This document shows positions 1 through 10,306 of a DNA stretch of 64,000 nucleotides, in pieces. A program made the position numbers and the translations under genes. The notes below the pieces were generated by a model that saw only the letters and a list, made by a program, of their open reading frames with translations, was not told where the DNA came from and searched no databases. Source of the DNA: Hemicordylus capensis (lineage: Eukaryota > Chordata > Lepidosauria > Squamata > Cordylidae); contig NC_069657.1 in NCBI RefSeq assembly GCF_027244095.1, forward strand, positions 2,242,001 to 2,306,000, read 5' to 3'. Every line of letters begins with the position of its first letter. Position 1 is the first letter of the stretch.

Positions 1-242
1 GCTGCGGAGGGTGCTCAGCTGGGACAAAGTGTGCTCAGTGGCGGCAGCTGCGTGTGCCCTTCCACCGCCCAAGCCGGCACCAGGTTTCACGAGGCCAGAG
101 GAAATATGTCCAATTACGGAAGAGAGAGAGAACCAGCCTCTGTGCCAGGGGCTTTTTAGAATGTCCAAAATGGACCAGAACCTGCGGAACTGTCTTGTTT
201 ACTGGGGAAGACCGACAATGCTTCAGAAGAGAATGTCCAGTC
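1..242. other. No recognisable feature
   Basis: Short open frames exist here, but none resembles a known family and none has matching splice signals. I see nothing else in it. Confidence 0.4.
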
Positions 243-390
243 CAGGGGCGTAGCTATCATTGAGCAAAAGGGTTCAAAGAACAGGGCCCCCAGCTCCATC
301 CCTCCCTATATTCTGCATGATCTCCCTCACTCTGGGGGGCCACCAGAGAGAGGGATGAATACGGCCCCCTCTCCCCTAGCTACGCCCCTG
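243..390. mobile_element. hAT-like MITE, family A (copy 1)
   Basis: A 148-bp non-autonomous DNA element. Its ends are inverted repeats of about 14 bp (CAGGGGCGTAGCTA at the left, its complement at the right). It is flanked by a perfect 8-bp direct repeat, GTCCAGTC, at 235-242 and 391-398. An 8-bp target duplication is typical of hAT transposition. It has no coding capacity. A longer relative with the same ends lies at 30069-30414 in a NEMF intron. Confidence 0.85.
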
Positions 391-1092
391 GTCCAGTCTC
401 TCTCCCCATGTCGCCACTGCCCTGATCGTAGCGGCTGCTGCCACGAAGGTCCGCCATCACCAAGAGCCCCGACAGGAGTGAAGGGACCCTGGGAACGGGT
501 GCTCTGGGCCAGGTGAAGCCGCAGTTCTCTGCTCGCCCTCCCTGCCCCCGAGTGAGATCCTGCAAGGTGGCCACAAGGAAGTGTGTGTGCTGGCGGGGGG
601 GGTTACTCTTGCCCACGGTCTTCGGGGCCAGCCAGAGATCTGCAGCTGTAAGCCAGGCGCGAGAGCCTTACATGTGCTTCCCGAGTGAAGGGACGGGGAA
701 GCCTTCGTGACAAGTTTCACAAGGGTAAAACTTCTCACCGGGGGGGGGGGGCACTGGGGGGATTACTCCTGGATCTCAAACAGGGTATTGACCCTGAGGG
801 CATCTCGTGCACAGACTTCTCCTCGAAGTCAAAGGCTGACATGCCGTGCAAGAGAAGCCAGGAATTTGCACAAGAGCCAGAAGACACTGTGGCAACCTCA
901 GGTTGAAAAAGCAGTAGGGTAGGTGGGCGGGGGGGGGGGGCTTACTCTTGCACATAAACAGCATGAGAAAGGTAGTGAAGCACATCACCCTGAACAGCTC
1001 CTAGAGCAGCACCTGGCTTGGCTTTTCTTTTTTAAGGGAATGCATCCCCCCCCACCCCGCCCCGGCATGCTGCAGCAGCTCATCCTATCGGG
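391..1092. other. Intergenic, nothing recognised
   Basis: GC-rich sequence with two G runs (near 740 and 930). No gene structure or clear repeat is seen. Confidence 0.4.
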
Positions 1093-1318
1093 CTGGGGGA
1101 CACCAAGGGAGGTGCAGCTGCCTCTGCTTCCTGGCAGCAGCTGGGGGGGGCTCCCCTCTCTCCCCCCCGCCTGAGAGCCGCACTGCCTTCAGGCTGGCCG
1201 TTTCTCAGGTACAGCTATGTAAAACCGTGCAGCTCTACCTGATGGACCATCAGCCTGCAGACAGCATGGCTGTCGGGTGGGGCAGGAGAGAGAGAGAGAG
1301 AGGAGCAACCCGAGCTTC
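1093..1318. repeat. Palindromic dispersed element, family H (copy 1)
   Basis: An imperfect inverted repeat. The left arm holds TTCAGGCTGGCCGTTTCTCA and the right arm its diverged complement (GATGGACCATCAGCCTGCAG), around a CAGCTCTACCTGA core. Related copies lie at 25545-25870 and 59458-59695. The boundaries are approximate, no target duplication could be fixed, and the superfamily is unknown. Confidence 0.55.
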
Positions 1319-1353
1319 CTCCGTGGACACCTCCCTGGCTCATTAGGAGAGGC

Positions 1354-1488
1354 CAGGGTTTCTTAACTTGGGCCCCCAGATGGTGTTGGACTACAACTCC
1401 CAGAATCCGCAGCTGCAGTGGCTTTTTCTTGGGGATTATGGGAGTTGTAGTCCAACACCATCTGGGGGCCCGAGGTTAAGAAACCCTG
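1354..1488. mobile_element. hAT-like palindromic MITE, family B (copy 1)
   Basis: A 135-bp near-complete palindrome. The ends are CAGGGTTTCTTAAC and its complement, and the arms include the GGACTACAACTCCCA motif and its complement. The flanks are GGAGAGGC (1346-1353) and GGATAGGC (1489-1496), an 8-bp duplication with one mismatch. Family resemblance to 22591-22726 and 36496-36633 lies in the arm motif rather than in the tips. Confidence 0.8.
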
Positions 1489-3013
1489 GGATAGGCCACT
1501 CCTGTAGCCACCACCGGCATGGAATCGGTGCAATAACGGCACTGCTTTGCTCCGGTCCAAGAGCTGCTGCAGCCGCCCAACTGTCTTTGGTTGTGGAGCT
1601 TTGCTGCCCCCTGCTGGCCAGCCATGATGCTGCCATCCCTTGCCCGTCCCTCGCAGCCAGAGGCAGGCCTGCAGGGAGGAACATCCAGGGGTCCCGTTGT
1701 GGTGTATTTCTTGGCCTCGCTCCCACATTTAATCCACATCCCCACAGAACTTCACAAGGAGGCCGAGAATTAATGCTCCATGGTGGGCCCAATGGCAGGC
1801 TGGCACAGCACTTCCAGCCCGGGACTCGTGTTCAGACTAAGCCGCGGATGCCGCCGCCACCACCACCACTGACAGCCAGCAGAGGGGCAGAAAAGGACCC
1901 TCCTCCAGACTGAATTCAGAGCCTGCGAGGTACTGAACTGCCATTCACGGCCTCATCTGAAAATGGCACGAGATGAAATGTCCAGGTCGGGGAGGAGAGA
2001 TGTTGGCCGGGGGGAGGGCTGTCCATCTGTTCTGTTTTTGGTGGCCCCTGAGTTTCCCCACAAAAGGAGTTGCTGGAACTCAAGTACACAACTTCTCTGA
2101 CCTTGAGTATCAAGTCGTCCCAGAAACCTGCCATTTTTTGGATCCCAGGGGAGAAAGGAGAATCTTCGTGATCCTGGCTGCAATGTGTCTTTTGTCCCAA
2201 GAGTCCTACTTGTGCTGAAAGAAATCCAGGCTGGGCAATTCTCACTGAAGTTGTCAGATTTTCCGTTTGTGAAATCTGCCGTCCGTCTGCACAGAGCACA
2301 CCGCCACTTCCCTGGCTCTCCACAGGGCCGGATTCTGTCTGTAGCTGCCCTCCGCCCACCCCGCCCCCCGCCAGGCCATTGGGGAGGACGCAGCTGCAGC
2401 CCTACCATGTCTGGGGACTCCAGGCCAGGAGCCCCCAGCCGCCTCCATCCTCTGCCGCTCTGTCCATCATCATCGGCTTCCCTTGATTCAGCCACGGCCT
2501 AGACCTCGGACGGGGGTTTGGAGCACATGCTTCTCCACAACCTCTGGCCTGGAGCAGCACATCAGATCAAGAGGGTTCTGCAGGCCCTGCAGGGATCTAG
2601 TGGTCTGTGGTCCAGAGGCGGGGGAGGGTGTAGGGCTGCCTCCCAGCATCCAGGCCTGCTCTCTGCGGTTGGCGCGGTTCCTGAGAGTGCCTCCAGCCGT
2701 CTGCACTTAGGGGCAAAGAACCTGCCCCTTCCAGCCGGGGCTGACCTTGCAGAACAGCTCCGTGCTTGTGACTTCCAAGCCTGACGGCCGCAGCGCAAAG
2801 GCAGCCACTGAATTCTGCTAAATCAAGGAGTAAAGGAAGAGGAAGCGTTTCTGCACACCATGCCAGTATATGAGCACTGCCAAAGGGGTCTCAGTGGCCA
2901 CTTCAGGCGGCTCTTGGAAAGGATCACGCACACACATTCATGGAGGAGAGTGATGGGTGGCCCTGGCCACTCGGCAGAATAGCTCCAGAGGGACCAGCGG
3001 CTGTCAACAAACA
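1489..3013. other. Intergenic, nothing recognised
   Basis: No gene structure is supported. The open frames here lack family resemblance and matching splice sites. Confidence 0.4.
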
Positions 3014-3090
3014 ATCTGGTGGGCCACTGTGCGAAACAGGATGCTGGACTAGATGGGCCTGATCCAGCAGGGCTGCTCTTAGGTTCCTAA
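3014..3090 (+). mobile_element. CR1 LINE, 3' terminal fragment
   Basis: Contains the CR1 3'UTR signature GGATGCTGGACTAGATGGGC followed by TGATCCAGCAGGGCT, also seen at 18810-18880. It is strongly 5'-truncated. Confidence 0.75.
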
Positions 3091-3599
3091 TGGGGCGGGG
3101 GGGCTGCTGGAAAGAGCATGCTGGCCTGGGTGGGCCTTTGGCCGGATCCTGCAGCCAGGCTCCTCTTCTGGTGACCATGGTGGGTGCAGCGGCCACGCTG
3201 GAGGGTGTTCTCTCCTCCTCCTCCTCCGGAGAGGGGCTGCTGCCTCTGCTCCTATTTTTTAGCTCTGCCTGATGAACCCCCCTCTGACGTGGCTTTTGAG
3301 CCTCCCTCCTGGCCAGCTCTGGATTCTGGCTCTTGCAGGAAGGGCCTCACCCCCACCCTCCGGGGGCAGGGAGTGGGGGCAGCCCAGCGGCTGGGCATCC
3401 GCTTTAGCAACAGGCCACCCAGCAGCCCTCCCTCAGCCTGTTCCCTCCACTGCTCATGTGCAAAGGTCCCACTGGGGGTGGGGAGCATGGGCTCCAAAAC
3501 AGAGCAGGGCAACACAGAAGAGGAGGGAGGGCTGGTGCCCCCCCCACCCCAGGCCTGCACTAACACCGCTTGCCACGTGTGAGCAGCTATTCAGTCTCA

Positions 3600-5275
3600 G
3601 TTCCAGTTTGGGACTCCTGATGATGTGGACAAGCCGCTTGGAGCGATGAGGCCCACCACCTCTTCTCTTGACCCTTGTCCAACATGGCTTGTTCTGTCTA
3701 GCAGGGAGGCTGTTGTAGGCGACCTGGTGGAAATCATAAATGCTTCTCTGAGGGAGGGCAGGATGCCTCCTTGTCTCAAGGAGGCAATCATTAGACCTCT
3801 TTTAAAGAAGCCTCCATTAGATCCCTCAGAGTTGAGCAACTATAGGCCTGTCTCCAACCTTCCATGCTGGGCAAGGTAGTTGAGAGGGTGGTGGCCTCCC
3901 AGCTCCTGGCAGTCTTGGAGAAAACTGATCATCTAGAGCCATTTCAGACCAGCTCTTGGGTGGGCTATGGGGTGGAGACTGCCTTGGTTGACCTGATGAA
4001 CTCCAGTTGGAAATTGACAGAGGAAATGTGACTCTGTTGGTCCTTTTGGAGGCGGCTTTCAATACTATTGGCCATGGTATCCTTCTGGAGCATCTGAGGG
4101 GATTGTGGGTGGGAGGCACTGTTTTGCAGCGGTTCCACTCCTACCTTTCTGGCAGATTCCAAATGGTGTCCCTCAAGGACTACTGTTCTTCAAAAATTGA
4201 ACTCTGGTATGGTGTGCCTCAGGGCTCCGTATTGTCTCCAATGTTGTTTAACATCTACATAAAACTGCTGGGAGAGATCATCAGGAGATTTGGTGCAGGG
4301 TGTTATCAGAATGCTGATGACACCCAAATCTATTTCTCCATGTCAACATCATCGAGAGGGGGCATAGCCTCCCTAAATGCTTGCCTGAAGGCAGTGATGG
4401 GCTGGATGAGGGATAATAAACTGAGGCTGAATCCAGATAAGACATAGGTACTTATTGTGCGGAGTTGGAACTCAGGAGACGGTTTTGATCTGCCTGTTCT
4501 GGATGGGGTCACACTTCCCCAGAAGGAGCAGGTATGCAGTCTGGGGGTGCTTCTGGACACAAACCTCTCCTTGGTGTCCCAGGTTGAGGCAGTGGCCAAA
4601 GGTGCCTTTTATCAGCTTCTGCTGATACGCCAGTTGCGTCCATTTCTTGAGATATATGACCTCAGAACAGTAGTATAACTTCTGGTCACCTCCAGACCTG
4701 ACTACTGCAATGCACTCTATGTGGGGCTGCCTTTGTATGTAGTTCAGAAACTGCAGTTAGTCCAGAATGTGGCGGCCATGTTGGTCTCTGGGTCATCTCG
4801 GAAAGACCATATCACTCCTATCTTAAAACATCTGCACTGGCTGCTGGTAAGTTTCCGGGCAGAGTACAAGGTTTTGGTTATAACTTATAAAGCCTTGAAC
4901 AACTTGGGCCCTGGGTATTTAAGAGAACGTCTTCTTCGCTACGAACCACACCGCCCATTGAGATCATCTGGAGAGGTTCATCTGCAGTTGCCACGGGCTC
5001 GTCTGCTGGCTACTTGGGGATGGGCCTTCTCCGTTGCTGCCCCAAGGCCTTGGAATGAGCTCCCTGCTGAATGCCTCCCCATCTCTTACAGCTTTTAAAA
5101 GGGCAGTCAAGATGCATTTGTTCACCCAGGTTTTTAATTAGATACTGTTTTAATAGTTTAAACTTTTTAATTTTAACTGTTGAAATGTTTTAATCTTTTA
5201 TTGGCTGTTTTTATTGTTTTGTAAACTGCCCAGAGAACTTGCATTTGGGGCGGTATAGAAATGGATTAAACAAAC
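3600..5275 (+). mobile_element. L2-like LINE, decayed reverse transcriptase and 3' tail
   Basis: Reverse-transcriptase blocks are readable in order: IIRPLLKKPPLDPSELSNYR then PVSNLP (about 3790-3860), a degraded AAFNTIGH block (about 4050), GVPQGSVLSPMLFNIY (about 4210-4260) and ADDTQIYF (about 4315-4335), then NKLRLNPDKT. The active-site Tyr-Ala-Asp-Asp appears as NADDT. The frame is broken several times (about 3865, after 4447, near 4677), so it cannot encode a full ORF2. A 3' tail with CTGCCCAGAGAACTTGCATT and GGGGCGGTATAGAAATG runs into (CAAA/CAA)n at about 5265. I assign it to the L2 clade of the CR1/L2 group from motif memory. Confidence 0.8.
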
Positions 5276-5520
5276 AAACAACAACAACAGCCTATATTCT
5301 GTTACGATATCTATAATAACAACAGCAACAACATTGATAATAAAATCCAGCCATCCCAAGTCCTTGGGAAGGACTCGATGTCTGGATAAAACAAACCAGT
5401 CAATAACACCTGTCTGACTGTTTAAACAAGACATAATAATAATATACTGAGTCAGACCATTGGTCCATGTAACCAGTCAATAACACCTGTCTGACCGTGT
5501 AAACAAGAAATAATAATATT
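5276..5520 (+). repeat. Duplicated low-complexity repeat with SINE scrap
   Basis: An A/C-rich stretch with CAA and AAT runs, then a unit beginning AACCAGTCAATAACACCTGT that occurs twice (5395-5447 and 5470-5520), about 75 bp apart. The spacer ACTGAGTCAGACCATTGGTC is a tail fragment of the tRNA-Ala-like SINE found elsewhere in the window. Confidence 0.5.
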
Positions 5521-7414
5521 GCCATCTCCTGGCCATTTCCCACCAATATGCACATCCTCTGACTGGACCACTTGTGTGTGGGTGAAACAACAAGGACCAC
5601 ACAGCACAGCAGAGAGCACCAGGGAGCTGGGCAAATGTGGGGAAAGGAAGGCCAAGACGACCCACTGGAAGATCTCTGGGTGCCCTTCCGTGGACTAGCA
5701 AAAGCACAAGAGCTGCTTAGTAGCAGCAACAGCAAGATTGTTTTTGTTTTCTTCTGAATTGGGCTGCTGAAACTAGACACACAGGTTGGGAGAGGAGAGC
5801 AGATTTCTGCATAACAGAACCGAGAGCGCAATTCTGGCAAGAGAACGCAGCCCCTGGGTTGAGCACAGAGGGGCTGAGGCACCCTCCGCCTACAGGCTGC
5901 TCAGCTGCGCCTGACTGCAGTCAGTGGGCCTTGGGGGTCTAGTGGAAAAGACCAACAAGGCAGACCCCAGCAGCCGGGTGGGTGGGGGGAAGCCTGGGGA
6001 AAGGGGGCGGCTCTCTCTGCGTGATGACAAGACGGATGGGGCTTGTGTGCTAGAAGATGGGCACACAGCCCCTTCGGTCCCCTTGCCCAAAGGAAGAAGC
6101 CCCCGGCGTGAGCGGATATAAACTGGGACAAGGCAAGCGGGTCGGGCCAGAGGGCTAACAGCCAGCCAGCCAGCTTGTGCCGCTCACGGAGGGGCCATTC
6201 TCACCTTTTCAACAGAGCACAGCTTGCCAGAGAGGCATTCGGGACAGAGGCTTGGAGCCCACCCGGCTCCCGAAGAGGCCTAGCCAGGGGCAGGGCAGAG
6301 GCTGCACCTGGGAACAAGCTGGACATTTTGCAGCTGCTGAGGGGATGCCTCTTAGCGGGGGCTTCGGGCTTCTTGTGAAGCATCCAGGCCAAAAGCAAGC
6401 TTGCTTGCTAATGCACAGCCAAGTCTTTGCAGCTTATGGTAGATACAATCAAGCACAAACCCAGGGCTCCCAGAAAAGACTTTCTCCAAAAAACACCCCT
6501 TTTATTTTCTATTTATTGATCACTGGCATTTCTGTGCTTTTTTTGTGATTAGGCAGATTGATCAAGAAGCAAATCCCCTCTGCATTAAAATGCTTATTAA
6601 CTGCAATTGGATCCATCTACTCCATAAACAACTCCAAAACTAGTTCTTTATTGTTGCCTCTTCTCCCCACCTCATCGGGGGGGGGGGCAGAGGGATGCTA
6701 TGTATTTGGGCACCTCCGTGCCCTCCATGCCTTTGACACTCACTCACTCCTTCATGCTCAGGGAAGGAGGAATCCCCCACTTGTACACCTAGAAGCCTCT
6801 CCGCCCCAAAGGCCGGGATTTAGACGCCATGCACCCGGGAGCCAAGCTTACTGCAAGGGGCACCAGGGTAGCTGGGCCCGATGCACAAGCACCGCCAGCA
6901 CACAGCAGAGCAGAGCAGAGCTGCCGGCAAGGCAAGCACCAGAGGCTCAGAGCTGGCTTGGCTGTGCACCCGGCTGGGGCAGCCACATGTACCCCACACA
7001 TGTGGGGAGACAACAGTCAATGCCGAGAGGGCTCACTGGCAGTTCTTACATTTGGGCATTCATGATAGGACAAGATATACCCCAAATAATTATTAACAAA
7101 AACAGGACACTAGCACTGTCTGAGCGACAGCCAGCCCTGAAAAACAGCTTTTAAGAAAAGCATCACCTTTTGACACAGCTCTGCTAGAGGAGGCGTATTT
7201 GTCATTGCCGGAATGGAATGACTCTCTTGTGTGGCGAGGGAGGAAAGAGGAGGACCGGGAGGCTGGAACCATTTGTGCACTTGCTGAAGGGCGGGAAAGG
7301 GGAGGGAAAATACAGACGCTTCTTTGTATTGGCCACTTGGGTTCATCTTAGGATGCCTGAAGGCAGCATGGTTAAAGTCATCCAAGGACACCAGTTACTT
7401 GTAGATAAACACAA
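5521..7414. other. Intergenic downstream of TMX1, nothing recognised
   Basis: No coding exon pattern or clear repeat was identified. Confidence 0.4.
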
Positions 7415-7434
7415 ATCAAAGACATAGAGGTCAA

Positions 7435-7440
7435 TTTATT
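7435..7440 (-). terminator. Candidate TMX1 polyadenylation signal
   Basis: Minus-strand AATAAA. It is the first canonical hexamer I find downstream of the TMX1 stop at 10307, giving a 3'UTR of about 2.9 kb with cleavage expected near 7415-7425. This is inferred; a non-canonical signal nearer the stop is possible. Confidence 0.4.
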
Positions 7441-7675
7441 GCTTGAAAAATGTTGCCCAGACATTCAGTCCATTGAGAATCAAACACTAACTCATTAACT
7501 GCTGGTCTCTTCTCAAGGGTCGCTTTGGCCACGCTGGGCTTGAGGAAGCTGCCTGCAGAAAGGAGGAGGCCATCTCCAGGGACCACTGCCTGCCCTCACC
7601 TTCTGCCGGGCTGAAACCCCCTCTGGCTAAGAACTGCTTGTGCTCCTGACCCAACTACCAACCGCCTCCCCCCCA

Positions 7676-7676
<1 letters not shown>

Positions 7677-7725
<49 letters not shown>
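7677..7725. repeat. (CA)n microsatellite
   Basis: About 24 uninterrupted CA dinucleotides. Confidence 0.95.
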
Positions 7726-7730
<5 letters not shown>

Positions 7731-8070
7731 GTGGTAGAAGCCACAACAGCATTGGCACAAGCCCCCTCCCTACTGAAGCTCCCTGATCCCCCCCCCCCGC
7801 AAGGGCCACTGCTGAGGGTTGGAGGGGCCTTCAGCAATGCCACAGGACAAAAGGGCTTCAGGGGCTTTTCGTGGGGCACAGGGAAGATACCCGATGCTCG
7901 CACCCACCGTGCCAGATACTCTGACTGCTACCCTACATGGTGGAAGCCAGCCAGCCAGAGATGGTCGACTCTACGCCCACAGCTGGAAGGAATAAAAACG
8001 AATGGCTTAATGATGTTCCCCAAAAGAGACCCTCCCTGCAAGTGGAGCGCGAGCGCAGAAGGGAGCCGGG

Positions 8071-8118
8071 TGTGTGTGTGTGTGTGTGCGCGCGCGCGCG
8101 CACACACACACACACACA
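8071..8118. repeat. (TG)9(CG)6(CA)9 palindrome
   Basis: Three blocks of alternating purine-pyrimidine dinucleotides together form a perfect 48-bp self-complementary tract with CpG-only core. The sequence favours left-handed Z-DNA or a cruciform; in RNA it would be a perfect hairpin. Confidence 0.95.
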
Positions 8119-10306
8119 CTTCCCTCCTGGTCTGCTAGCAGGCTGGACTTTAAAAGGGACTCTCTTTAAAAAGCAGGCCACTGTCGCAATGGATTTCCCA
8201 CCCACCCCCACCGGTCTGAAGTGGCCTTCCAACACCTCCTCCTGCTAACCCGGCAAAGTGGCACCCTTTTAAAGTCTTGGTTCTCTTTATGCAGCACTGG
8301 GAGAGCCCCCCAGCCCCAGCCCAGGAGTCGTCTTCCCACTGCTCTGAATAGATCGGTTTTCAAGAGTCAGGTTCTGGTGTTGACTGAACAGCCAGGTAGC
8401 TCCACTTAGTGTGACACACCTTTCAATTCTCCCCCCCACCCCGCCCCCGAGAGGGGCCCTTACAGACTCTCAGCTAGTGGACTGCGGTTTCTCGTGGGTG
8501 ACGGGAGTCATCCTCCGCTGCCCTGGCACAGCCCAGAAGTCAGAGGTATGCCTTCCCTTGAGCAGAGCACCACTGTGCTTCTCTGCCCTGCTCAGAGCTT
8601 TGGCAAGGGCCAAGACTGAGGAGTGGCAGCAGCGGCGGCAGCAGCCATGCCTGTGAGGGGGCACAGAGGGAGCCGCCCCAGGCACTCACAAGGCACCTCT
8701 GAACCAGAAACCTGACTCAGGCTGGAGCAGGGGCCCTCCCCTTCCCACTGCTGTTGCTCAGGAGCAGGCACCAAGTTCTCAGGACATCTTGAACAGTCAC
8801 ACCACCGGTGAGGATGCAGGTGGCGGGTGTGGGGGGAGGTACCTACTTTCAGGTGCAACCGGGCAATCCTCTCTGGAGAGGAGGCAGTGTGTGAACACAC
8901 ACACACACACACCAATCCCTGCCTTCCATTTGGCCAAGAAACTGGGGGAACCTCCCAAGCCTCTGAGTGTCTCCAAAGCCATTTTAAATCATCAAGAAAA
9001 CCAGCAACAACTTCTGTGCATGACAATCAATGCAAATGGAAAGAAATGTTTGGAAGTGGAAAGAGAGAAACGTTAGAGCTGTGAGCGCAGTGCAAGTCCA
9101 TGAGTTGTGCGGCCAAGTCAGCGAATCAAGTGGACCAAAAAAGCAACACTCCTGGCCCACTTTTGGAATGGAACAGAACGCAGCGGAAGCAGCCGGGGGG
9201 AGGGGGGCACCGCTCCAGAGGCCCTGGAGATCACTGGGGCAGAGGAGGAGCAGAGCCGCTGCAAGCCCACAACTCCCCCAGTGCATTTGCTTTCCCCCCA
9301 CGGAGGTCCCGGCTCCACTGGCGCTGGGTTCCTAGAGCAGCCGGCCAGCTTCTCTGTGTTCACCCCATGCACCGATCCTTCATTCCTATCCATTTTTTAA
9401 GAAGGGAAAACACAAGAAGACACAAGTAACAAGGTGACCAAACGAACCCTTTCCTACCCTGCAGCCTATGCACTGTGCACACCTAATGCCACATAGGATC
9501 AGCTGAGTTCAGGACTCTCTCTCTCCTTCGTTGGGTTCGAAAGCAGGAGGTACGACAGGCATGAGGAGGGGGAACGTGGGACAAAAATGGTGCTCTGCAG
9601 CATACAGAGGCAAGCTGAGCAGCAAGGGCAACGAGCCACAGCGACAAACGTTAAGCCTGGGGTACCAAAGGATCAGTGTAAGCATGCCCAAAGACTGGCA
9701 CTCGCCCCATGGAGGTGTGGGCTCCTTCCCCCCACCCGGGCCAAGCTGCTTTTGAAACCAAGATGGCCTTGGAGATGTGAGCCGCTGTCCCAGAAGCCAG
9801 GGCTGGACACCTCCCTGGGACACGAGGTCAGCTGCACAACCCCTCATCTCAGCCTCTTGCCTGGAGCTACGGGGCCTTCTTGCAGTGCTAGAGGTTGAAC
9901 CATTTACGGCAGCCTTTTGCGAGCATCAGGAAGCAGAGGAGGAGGCGGCGGCGGCAGCTCCAAAGGCTCCTCTTCCAGCACTGCTGCCTCAGAGGGAAGC
10001 CTCGGAGGCTGCAGCCATCGGGGTGGCTCTTCTTTGGCCCTGCAGACTGGCCAGCTGCTGGAGCTCTCTGTGAAGCCACGAGGAGGAGGAGGAGGCTGCC
10101 CCACCCTTCGCACGCCCAGCCCAGGGCCTCCACTCAACCACTGCAGAGCCTCAGGCCTGAAACAAACAGATGCCAACTGGATACTTTGTGGAACAAATAC
10201 TTTCCCCCCTCAAAACGGTGGCCCGTCTCAGTTCTCTTGGAGGAGGAGGACGACTCCACTCCCCGAACGTCAACTCAGGACATCCCAAGAGCCACGCCAG
10301 CTGCAG

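Larger units (their letters stand above)
7441..10306 (-). other. TMX1: Probable TMX1 3'UTR
   Basis: Sequence between the TMX1 stop codon and the first canonical polyA signal. No other gene is recognisable. It contains a (CA)n tract at 7677-7725 and the alternating purine-pyrimidine palindrome at 8071-8118. Its extent is an inference that depends on the polyA call. Confidence 0.4.
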
